Of a stretch of DNA of 64,000 nucleotides, positions 58,135-64,000 are shown in pieces. This DNA comes from Nocardia sp. alder85J (GTDB lineage: Bacteria; Actinomycetota; Actinomycetes; Mycobacteriales; Mycobacteriaceae): the NCBI RefSeq assembly GCF_020176955.2, contig NZ_JAIUCZ020000002.1:1054001-1118000 (forward strand), given 5' to 3'. The position numbers were made by a program, and so were the translations under genes. The notes below the pieces were generated by a model. That model saw only the letters and a program-made list of their open reading frames with translations, ran no database searches and was not told the DNA's origin. The stretch's first letter is position 1, and the number at the start of each line of letters is the position of its first letter.

Positions 58135-58152
58135 ACGCCGCGAGGGCGGCGT
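58135..58152. terminator. Bidirectional hairpin between convergent genes
   Basis: ACGCCGC-GAGG-GCGGCGT is a perfect 7-bp stem, extended by CCGG flanks with small mismatches. It lies between the thioesterase-like and ABC permease genes, which converge. Confidence 0.65.
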
Positions 58153-58228
58153 ATCCCGGCGTGGTGCCGGAGTACGCCGCCCTGGGGCGGGACGGGTGCG
58201 AGGCGGCGGTATGCCTGCTGCCATGCGG

Positions 58229-59011
58229 TTATTCCGGATCGCGATCGAACGTCGAGGTCGACCAGAACCAACCCAGCACCGTCAGCCCCGCGCACCAGCC
58301 CACGGCCAGCCACCCGTTGTGGCCGATCGCGCCGCCGAGCAGCAGGCCGCGCAGGGTCTCGATGGCCGGGGTGAACGGCTGGTACTCGGCGATCGGCTGG
58401 AACCAGCCCGGCATCGAGTGGAGCGGGGTGAAGGCACTGGACAGCAGCGGCAGCAGGATCAGCGGCATCGCATTGTTGCTCGCGGCCTCGGCATTCGGGC
58501 TGACCAGCCCCATCCCGACCGCGATCCAGGTCAGCGCCGTGGCGAACAACACCAGCAGCCCGAACGCCGCCAGCCAGCCCAGGGCCGTGGCGTGGGTGCG
58601 GAACCCGATCGCCACCGCGACCGCGCCGACGAGCACCACACTCGCCACCGACTGCAACACGCTGCCCACGACGTGCCCGATCAGTATCGAGGGGCGATGG
58701 ATCGCCATGGTGCGGAACCGGGCGATGATGCCCTCGGTCATATCGTTGGACACCGACACCGCGGTCCCGATCACGGTGCTGCCGATGGTCATCAGCAGCA
58801 GCCCCGGCACCACATACGCCAGATACGCCGGGCGGCCCGCGCCGCCGATCCCCGCACTCATCGTGTTGCCGAAGATGTAGACGAACAACAGCAGCAACAT
58901 GATCGGGGTCAGCAACAGGTTCAACGTCAGCGACGGATAGCGGCGCGCGTGCAGCAGATTGCGGCGCAGCATGGTGGACGAATCACGCAGGGCCAGGGTC
59001 GCGGCGCTCAT
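58229..59011 (-). CDS. ABC-2 type permease (DrrB-like)
   Basis: The 260-residue protein has six helices of the DrrB/ABC-2 type (LLLTPIMLLLLFVYIFGNTM, YVVPGLLLMTIGSTVIGTAV, LILLPLLSSAFTPLHSMPGW) with the conserved ABC-2 end motif. It exports drugs or lipids with the ATPase encoded upstream, whose stop it overlaps by 4 bp. Members of this subfamily confer daunorubicin resistance. Confidence 0.92.
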   Translation of the reverse strand: MSAATLALRDSSTMLRRNLLHARRYPSLTLNLLLTPIMLLLLFVYIFGNTMSAGIGGAGRPAYLAYVVPGLLLMTIGSTVIGTAVSVSNDMTEGIIARFRTMAIHRPSILIGHVVGSVLQSVASVVLVGAVAVAIGFRTHATALGWLAAFGLLVLFATALTWIAVGMGLVSPNAEAASNNAMPLILLPLLSSAFTPLHSMPGWFQPIAEYQPFTPAIETLRGLLLGGAIGHNGWLAVGWCAGLTVLGWFWSTSTFDRDPE

Positions 59012-59976
59012 CGGCGGGCCTCCTCGGGAATACCGGCCCCGGGCCGGTGATCGGATCCGGTCAGGGCGAAGAACACATCGTCGAGATCGGGGGTGTGGAC
59101 GGTGAGCTCCTCGGCCCGGACACCGGCGGCATCCAGGCCGTCGAGCACCGCACGCAGCGCGTGCTGGCTGCCGTCGCCGGGAATCTGCAACGACAATGCC
59201 TCGTCGTCGCGCCCGGCCGCACCCAGTGCCGCGGCGGCGGCCCGGTAGGCGGCCGGGTCGGTGAACCGCAACCGGACGTGCCCGCCCGGGACCAGCCGTT
59301 TCAACTCCGCCGCGGTGCCCTCGGCGACGATGCCGCCGTCGTGCAGCACCGCGATCCGGTCGGCGAGCTGGTCGGCCTCCTCCAGATACTGGGTGGTGAG
59401 GAAGACGGTGATGCCGTCGGCGACCAGTTCGCGGATGATCTGCCACATGGTGTGCCGGGCCCGCGGATCCAGGCCGGTGGTCGGTTCGTCGAGGAAGATG
59501 ATCCGCGGGTTGCCCATCAGGGTCATGGCGATGTCCAGGCGGCGCTTCATCCCGCCGGAGTAGGTGGAGGCCGGTTTACCCGCGGCCTCGGCCAGATCGA
59601 GGCGCCGCAGCAACTCGGCCGCGGCCTGCCGTCCGGCGCGCCGGGGCAGATGGTGCAGATCCGCCATCAGCAGCATGTTCTCGGTGCCGGTGATCAGCCC
59701 GTCCACCGCGGAGAACTGCCCGGTGACGCCGATCGCGGCCCGCACCGCCCGCGGGTCGGCGGCCGGGTCGTGGCCGCCGATGCGGATCGCACCGCTGCCG
59801 GGACCGGCCGTGATGAGCGTGGACAGGATCTTCACCACGGTGGTCTTGCCGGCGCCGTTCGGGCCGAGCAGCGCGAAGACGCTGCCCGCGGGGACGGTGA
59901 GGTCCACGCCGTCGAGTACGACCTTGTCCCCGTAGGACTTGCGCAATCCGTGCGCTTCGATGGCCGGGTTCGTCAT
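59008..59976 (-). CDS. Daunorubicin-resistance-type ABC ATPase (DrrA-like)
   Basis: The 322-residue ATPase has Walker A GPNGAGKTT, the DrrA-like Q-loop region VTGQFSAVDGLITGTENMLL, signature TYSGGMKRRLDIAMTLMG, Walker B IIFLDEPTTGLDP and switch TTQYLEEADQLADR. The C-terminal domain ends VHTPDLDDVFFALTG. ATG 59976 is chosen; a GTG at 59994 that overlaps the previous stop is possible and would add six residues (MKRVTP). It is operonic with the DUF4097 gene and the permease. Confidence 0.93.
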   Translation of the reverse strand: MTNPAIEAHGLRKSYGDKVVLDGVDLTVPAGSVFALLGPNGAGKTTVVKILSTLITAGPGSGAIRIGGHDPAADPRAVRAAIGVTGQFSAVDGLITGTENMLLMADLHHLPRRAGRQAAAELLRRLDLAEAAGKPASTYSGGMKRRLDIAMTLMGNPRIIFLDEPTTGLDPRARHTMWQIIRELVADGITVFLTTQYLEEADQLADRIAVLHDGGIVAEGTAAELKRLVPGGHVRLRFTDPAAYRAAAAALGAAGRDDEALSLQIPGDGSQHALRAVLDGLDAAGVRAEELTVHTPDLDDVFFALTGSDHRPGAGIPEEARR

Positions 59977-59990
59977 GGGAGTCACTCTTT

Positions 59991-60656
59991 TCACAGGCTG
60001 CGGGCGACGATGTCGCCGTGCCCGGTGGTCGCGCGGATGTCCAGGGCGATGGCGCCGTCGTTCTTCAGGGCGTTGCCGACCCGGCCGTGGCCGGTGCCGG
60101 CGTCCAGGGACGCGGACACCCCGGGGGCCGCGCCGACGGAGATGTCGCCCATCTCGGTGCGCAGCACCACCGCACCGCGCACGGCCTCCCCGATCCGGAT
60201 GGCGCCGCGGGCGGTGGTGATCTGCGCCGGGCCACCCAGGCGGCCGATCTCGACGTCACCGTCGATCGCGGTCAGGCGCACCGCCGCGGCCTCGTCCAGC
60301 TTGATCTGCCGGTAGGCGCCCTCGAAGACGACATCGCCGAGACGGCCGACACCGCGCAGCTCGCAACTTTCGGTATGGGCCTCCACCCGGGAACCCGCGG
60401 GCAACCGGACGGTGACCTCCAGGGCCCCGGTGGAACCGAAGTACCGATTCCCGGAACCGGCCGTCCTGATGTGCAGCACCCCGTCGGTGAAGTCGACGAC
60501 GGTCTGCTCCGCCGCCTTCACGTCACGACCCTTGGCCGGATCGGCCGGCGCGACCTCCACGACGGTATCGGCGCGATCGGCGGCGATGACCTGGATCCGC
60601 CCGGCGGCGATGTCCACGACCGCGGCGATGGCGGCGGGGGTGTCGAACTTCTGCAT
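59991..60656 (-). CDS. DUF4097 beta-strand-repeat protein
   Basis: The 221-residue protein has the repeated short strands of the DUF4097 (adhesin-like, beta-helix) family: IQVIAADRADTVVEVAPADP, LEVTVRLPAGSRVEAHTESC, GDVVFEGAYRQIKLDEAAAV, GDISVGAAPGVSASLDAGTG, GHGRVGNALKNDGAIALDI. No signal peptide. Function is unknown; genes of this kind often precede DrrAB-type transporters in actinobacteria. ATG 60656 has AAGGAG upstream. It is the first gene of the operon. Confidence 0.85.
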   Translation of the reverse strand: MQKFDTPAAIAAVVDIAAGRIQVIAADRADTVVEVAPADPAKGRDVKAAEQTVVDFTDGVLHIRTAGSGNRYFGSTGALEVTVRLPAGSRVEAHTESCELRGVGRLGDVVFEGAYRQIKLDEAAAVRLTAIDGDVEIGRLGGPAQITTARGAIRIGEAVRGAVVLRTEMGDISVGAAPGVSASLDAGTGHGRVGNALKNDGAIALDIRATTGHGDIVARSL

Positions 60657-60701
60657 GATCTTCTCCTTGCGAACTGCTTGTTTCTGACATCGCAAACGCT
60701 A

Positions 60702-60849
60702 CGTTGCGTTCTCGAATCAGGCAATACTGTCGTTGCACATAAAATTCATCCATGCAGCTCATGACCTATTAATCGTTGCAACCGGTGGAAATCTAACGCA
60801 ATGTAAACCACTTCGGTCGTTGCATTGAGTTGAAAGTGAATGCTATGGT
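60702..60849. promoter_or_regulatory. Spaced CGTTGCA sites and promoter between the DUF4097 operon and its regulator
   Basis: CGTTGCA occurs at 60731-60737, 60774-60780 and 60818-60824, spaced 43 and 44 bp, plus CGTTGCG at 60702-60708 and AACGCAATG at 60795-60803. The region is visibly AT-rich. TTGCAT (60820-60825) and TATGGT (60844-60849), 18 bp apart, give a promoter for the regulator gene and overlap the third site. Confidence 0.6.
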
Positions 60850-60876
60850 GGCGACACCGGACGGAAGGAGGGCGCG

Positions 60877-61611
60877 GTGCCCGGAGGCAGACTCACCGAG
60901 CAGGAACGCCGGCAGATCGCGCTGGGGCTGGCCGACGATCTCGCCTACGCCGAGATCGCCCGCCGCCTCGACCGCCCCACCTCCACCATCACCCGCGAGG
61001 TCGGCCGCAACGGCGGCCCCACCGCCTATCGCGCCGACCTGGCCCACCGCGCCACCGAGCACCGCGCCCGCCGGCGCAAGCCGGCCCCGGCCCGCGGCCC
61101 GGGGGCGCGCAGCCACGGCCGCGACGACGAGGCCGTGCGCGAATACGAGGAGGCGTTCACCACCCTGCTGATGCAGCAGGGCCTGCCCAAGATGACCGCC
61201 CGGGTCCTCACCTGCCTGTTCGTCGCCGACACCGGCAGCGTCACCGCCGCTCAGCTCGTCGAACACCTCCAGGTCAGCCCGGCGTCGGTCTCCAAGGCGA
61301 TCACCTTCCTCGAGGAACAGGGCCTCATCCGCCGCGAACGCGACGAACGCCGCCGCGAGCGCTATTTCGTCGACGAGGACGTCTGGTACCAGTCGACGAT
61401 CGCCGGCGCCCAGGGCATCGCCCGCATGGCCGAGATCGCCCGCCGCGGCGTCACCGTCCTCGGTCGCGACACCCCCGCCGCGAACCGCCTGGAGAACATC
61501 GCCCGCTTCAGCGAATTCATCAGCGAGAGCATGCTGCGCGCCGCCGCGCAGGTCCGCGAACTCCTGCACACCAAACCCGAGACCACCCCGCCGGACTCGA
61601 ATCACCAATAG
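60877..61611 (+). CDS. Transcriptional regulator with IS30-type HTH fused to a GbsR/MarR domain
   Basis: The 244-residue protein begins with an IS30 transposase-like helix-turn-helix ([40 protein letters not shown]), then a basic linker, then a MarR/GbsR winged helix ([53 protein letters not shown]). It probably binds a bipartite site. No transposase catalytic residues are present, so it is a regulator and not a mobile element. GTG 60877 has GGAAGGAGG upstream. It is divergent from the DUF4097-DrrAB operon, which it likely represses. Confidence 0.85.
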   Translation: MPGGRLTEQERRQIALGLADDLAYAEIARRLDRPTSTITREVGRNGGPTAYRADLAHRATEHRARRRKPAPARGPGARSHGRDDEAVREYEEAFTTLLMQQGLPKMTARVLTCLFVADTGSVTAAQLVEHLQVSPASVSKAITFLEEQGLIRRERDERRRERYFVDEDVWYQSTIAGAQGIARMAEIARRGVTVLGRDTPAANRLENIARFSEFISESMLRAAAQVRELLHTKPETTPPDSNHQ

Positions 61612-61813
61612 CCGCAACGAGATCGATACGACCTCGCCGAAACCGCGCACCGGCCACCCGGATCCGGGGCACTCGAATCCCGCCGGCGACGGTGACACCG
61701 GCCCGCCCCGGCACCCCGTGGCCGTGCCGCGCGGACACACGATTGAAACCCCGTGCCGCCCGGCCGCTCCCTATCATGGAGATATCGCCTGGTCTGTTGC
61801 ACAAGGGGACCCC

Positions 61814-62197
61814 ATGGCCAAGATGTCCATCGAGGAACTGCTCGATGTCTTCAAAGATATGACGCTGCTGGAACTCGCGGAGTTCGTGAAGGCGTTCGAG
61901 GACCAGTTCGGGGTCACCGCGACCGCCGCGGTGGCCGTGCCGGTCGCCACCGCGGCCGCCCCGGTCGACGCGGCCGAGGAGCAGGACGAATTCGATCTGA
62001 TCCTGGAATCGTTCGGGGACAAGAAGATCCAGGTGATCAAAGCCGTCCGCGAGATGATCACCGGGCTCGGGCTCAAGGAGGCCAAGGACCTCGTCGAGGC
62101 CGCCCCGAAACCCATCCTGGAACGCGTCGACCGCGACGCCGCCGAGGCCGGACGAGTCAAACTCGAGGCCGCCGGCGCCCGCGCCGTCGTGAAGTAG
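61814..62197 (+). CDS. Ribosomal protein bL12 (L7/L12) paralog
   Basis: The 127-residue protein matches bL12: N-terminal dimer domain ([20 protein letters not shown]), flexible Ala/Val hinge ([18 protein letters not shown]) and C-terminal factor-binding domain ([36 protein letters not shown]). The C-terminal Lys and Gly positions that contact translation factors are kept. It is not beside rplJ, which is normal for the main gene, so it is a second copy, with several changes ([19 protein letters not shown] end). It may replace the main stalk protein under some condition. ATG 61814 has AAGGGGA upstream. Confidence 0.88.
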   Translation: MAKMSIEELLDVFKDMTLLELAEFVKAFEDQFGVTATAAVAVPVATAAAPVDAAEEQDEFDLILESFGDKKIQVIKAVREMITGLGLKEAKDLVEAAPKPILERVDRDAAEAGRVKLEAAGARAVVK

Positions 62198-62255
62198 CCA
62201 CGCCGCGGCAGCGACACCGGCTGCGGGACAATGCTTTCCAGGCCCAGCCCCGCTC

Positions 62256-62357
62256 CGGACAGTACCGTGGAGCGGTATGCTCGCCGCCGGAGCAGGTCCC
62301 GGGCGGGATGGGCTGCCGGCGGACAGTATTCGGGGCGGATGGTCGCTGCCGGAAGGT
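62256..62357. repeat. Imperfect direct repeat of about 38 bp
   Basis: Copy 1 (62256-62296) and copy 2 (62321-62357) share GGACAGTA, then a GG-rich stretch, GGATG or GGTATG, CGC and GCCGGA in the same order. It lies between the bL12 paralog and the TetR gene. Possibly a local duplication. Confidence 0.35.
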
Positions 62358-62365
62358 GTTCGGAC

Positions 62366-62953
62366 TCAGGGCGCCTTGCGCCGCGGCGGGCGCAAGCCCA
62401 GGATGCGGCGGCCGGTGTCGAGCAGGGCGGCGGCCAGGGCGTCCGCGTCCATCTCCGCCGGAGCGCCGGAGGCCGCGCCGGCCAGCCCGGTCAGCACGGC
62501 CGTGGCGTGCACCGGGCCCAGCGGGCCGGGATCCGCCGCGGCCAGCAGCACCGGCGGGCGGTCGATCACGTCGCGCCACTGCTCGTGATGGCGCAGCACC
62601 CGCAGCACACTCGGATCGGTGGTCAGCACCGAGGCCGTCGAGCGCTCGGCCGCGACCATCGCGGCATATCCGGTCAGCATCGACTCCGCCTGCGCGCGCG
62701 GACCGCGCTGCTGCTCGGCGGTCCGGATCACCTCCCGCAGTTGCGACAGCATCGGTTCCATCACCGCCAGCAGCAACTGGTCGCGGGTCCGGAAGTGGTA
62801 GTAGACAGCGGCTTTCGTGACCCCGAGTTCGTCGGCGACCATCTGCAACGAGGTGCCGGCGAAGCTGTGCCGCACGAACAGCGCCACGGCGGCGTCGAGG
62901 AAACGCTGCCGGGAATCGTGGTCCCAGGCGGACGGGCGCGCGGCGGAGGTCAT
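62366..62953 (-). CDS. TetR-family regulator of the divergent oxygenase
   Basis: The 195-residue protein has the TetR DNA-binding domain (RFLDAAVALFVRHSFAGTSL, MVADELGVTKAAVYYHFRTR) and a C-terminal ligand-binding domain with an aromatic/lipid-type pocket layout. It faces the Rieske oxygenase gene across a two-arm operator, as for TetR (KstR-like) regulators of steroid or aromatic degradation. Ligand unknown. Confidence 0.9.
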   Translation of the reverse strand: MTSAARPSAWDHDSRQRFLDAAVALFVRHSFAGTSLQMVADELGVTKAAVYYHFRTRDQLLLAVMEPMLSQLREVIRTAEQQRGPRAQAESMLTGYAAMVAAERSTASVLTTDPSVLRVLRHHEQWRDVIDRPPVLLAAADPGPLGPVHATAVLTGLAGAASGAPAEMDADALAAALLDTGRRILGLRPPRRKAP

Positions 62954-62965
62954 CCCCGCATCCTA

Positions 62966-63027
62966 CTAGCCGAACGGCAAGCTTCGCACTTTACGATCGA
63001 CTAGTAATCTGCTTGACGAACGGCTAG
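62966..63027. promoter_or_regulatory. Two TAGCCG..CAAG sites in opposite orientation
   Basis: CTAGCCGAACGGCAAGC (62966-62982) and GCTTGACGAACGGCTAG (63011-63027) are two copies of one 17-bp element in inverted orientation. Each contains a GCCGNNCGGC-like core (the second with one change). They lie between the TetR and Rieske oxygenase genes. Confidence 0.7.
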
Positions 63028-63086
63028 TGTCGGAGGTGTTGTGAAGCGCCGCCGGCCGCAGACGGTGGCTGTGGAAAGGACTCGGC

Positions 63087-64000
63087 ATGCCACATTTCGC
63101 GAAGCCCGCGGAGGGGTCGTGGACCCACCACTACCCGCACCTCGGCACCGGCCCGGTCTCCTTCGAGGATTCGATCTCACCGGAGCACTACGAGCAGGAG
63201 CGGCAGGCGATCTTCGCCCGCACCTGGCTCAATGTCGGCCGGGTGGAACAACTTCCGCGCAAGGGCAGCTACTTCACCAGGGAACTGGCCGTCGTGGCCG
63301 CCTCCCTGCTGATCGTCCGCGACTCACACGACGGGATTCGCGCCTTCTACAACATCTGCCGCCACCGCGGCAACAAACTGGTGTGGAACGACTATCCCGG
63401 CAAGGAGGTCGCGGGCAGCTGCCGCCAGTTCACCTGCAAGTACCACGCCTGGCGCTACAGCCTCGAGGGTGAACTCACCTTCGTGCAGCAGGAACAGGAA
63501 TTCTTCGATCTCGACAAGGATGCGTACGGGCTGAAATCCGTGCGCTGCGAGGTGTGGGAGGGCTTCGTCTTCGTCAACCTCGACGACGACGCCGCCCCGC
63601 TGCGCGACTACCTCGGCGAGCTGGCCGCGGGCCTCGAGGGCTACCCCTTCGGGGAATTCACCGAGGTCTACAAGTACCGCGCCGAGGTCGGCAGCAACTG
63701 GAAGCTCTACATCGACGCCTTCGCCGAGTTCTACCACGCGCCGATCCTGCACGCGAAACAGTACGTGTCCGGGGAGTCGACGAAACTCCAGGGCTTCGGC
63801 TTCGAGGCGCTGCACTACACGCTCGACGGGCCGCACGGCATGGTGTCCTCCTGGGGCGGCATGGCGCCGCCGAAGGACCTGAACATGGTCAAGCCGATCG
63901 AAAGAGCGCTCCGCAGCGGCAATTTCGGCGCCTGGGACCGCCCCGACATCCCCGCCCTGGACAATCTGCCCCCCGGGCTGAATCCGGCCCGGCACCCCGC
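63087..64000 (+). CDS. Rieske aromatic ring-hydroxylating oxygenase alpha subunit (partial)
   Basis: The gene runs off the window (304 codons seen). The N-terminal Rieske domain has Cys91, His93, Cys117 and His120 (CRHRGN and CKYHAW) for the [2Fe-2S] cluster. The catalytic domain has FAEFYHAPILHAKQY with His217 and His222 as two ligands of mononuclear iron; the third, an Asp further on, is off the window. Such enzymes dihydroxylate aromatic rings or act on steroids or carnitine-type amines. ATG 63087 has GGAAAGGA upstream. Probable control by the divergent TetR. Confidence 0.93.
   Translation, partial: MPHFAKPAEGSWTHHYPHLGTGPVSFEDSISPEHYEQERQAIFARTWLNVGRVEQLPRKGSYFTRELAVVAASLLIVRDSHDGIRAFYNICRHRGNKLVWNDYPGKEVAGSCRQFTCKYHAWRYSLEGELTFVQQEQEFFDLDKDAYGLKSVRCEVWEGFVFVNLDDDAAPLRDYLGELAAGLEGYPFGEFTEVYKYRAEVGSNWKLYIDAFAEFYHAPILHAKQYVSGESTKLQGFGFEALHYTLDGPHGMVSSWGGMAPPKDLNMVKPIERALRSGNFGAWDRPDIPALDNLPPGLNPARHP

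Noticed and set aside
60877..61100. IS30 insertion element
   Set aside because: Only the helix-turn-helix is transposase-like. No catalytic DDE residues or inverted repeats are present, and the rest is a MarR-type domain.
61814..62197. Ordinary rplL
   Set aside because: No rplJ or rpoB beside it, and several residues differ from typical actinobacterial L12, so I call it a paralog; this depends on a second gene elsewhere.
1..64000. tRNA, rRNA or tmRNA genes
   Set aside because: I saw no cloverleaf with GTTCGA-type loop or acceptor pairing that I could support; a covariance search would settle it.

Overview
The window is 64 kb of very GC-rich DNA, about 95% coding, with heavy GTG start usage, ATGA/GTGA stop-start overlaps and several leaderless-type starts. 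The gene content (mycothiol ligase mshC, F420-type luciferase-like enzyme, MMPL transporter, Mtb12-like antigen, LppL-pyrD and PEBP-M20 neighbours, heme uptake, many TetR regulators) points to a mycolic-acid actinobacterium, most likely Nocardia or a close relative. No rRNA, tRNA, CRISPR array or complete insertion sequence was found.

Layout. 1-3.7 kb: a leftward cluster with a ureidoglycolate lyase-like enzyme, a truncated oxidoreductase tail, a GntR regulator, a luciferase-like oxidoreductase and a frameshifted BMP-type binding protein. 3.9-13.5 kb: a receptor Ser/Thr kinase, an NDH-2-like flavoprotein, a TAXI lipoprotein with a two-component system, a divergent APC permease, and an ArsR-SRPBCC pair. 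13.5-17.3 kb: the conserved phosphatase-DUF3090-SCO1664-mshC cluster. 17.5-22.7 kb: aldo/keto reductase, heme ABC importer hmuTUV, cupin. 22.7-28.3 kb: MMPL with lipoprotein, then lppL-DUF5703-pyrD. 28.4-34.3 kb: an accessory block with a 32-codon ORF, two paralogous WRLSWLP proteins, a PfkB-fold protein that lacks its catalytic aspartate, an intact GTP cyclohydrolase II with a membrane tail, and an acyl-CoA ligase. 34.4-36.3 kb: PEBP and M20 peptidase, which follow pyrD directly in Mycobacterium tuberculosis, so 28.4-34.3 kb looks inserted. 36.5-44.8 kb: a second accessory region with MFS pumps, a LysR gene, gene remnants, a truncated Nudix gene and two unknown genes of visibly lower GC. 44.8-49 kb: two CoA transferases around a toxin-antitoxin pair. 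49-64 kb: L,D-transpeptidase, TetR genes, flavin monooxygenase, two ABC exporters, a crcB pair behind a candidate fluoride riboswitch, an acyl-ACP thioesterase-like gene, an unusual IS30-HTH/MarR regulator, a second bL12-like protein, and a TetR/Rieske oxygenase pair that runs off the end.

The strongest candidate for an undescribed system is 29.4-32.1 kb: divergent promoters with three AATGCCG half-sites separate a strong-RBS 32-codon peptide and its paralogous neighbours from a kinase-dead-looking PfkB protein and a membrane-tailed GTP cyclohydrolase II. Other notable items are the fluoride riboswitch with its 8-bp platform stem, the 30-bp palindrome over the antitoxin start, a 7-codon leaderless upstream ORF coupled to the aldo/keto reductase, the operator-like motif shared by the two CoA transferase genes, and the bL12 paralog.
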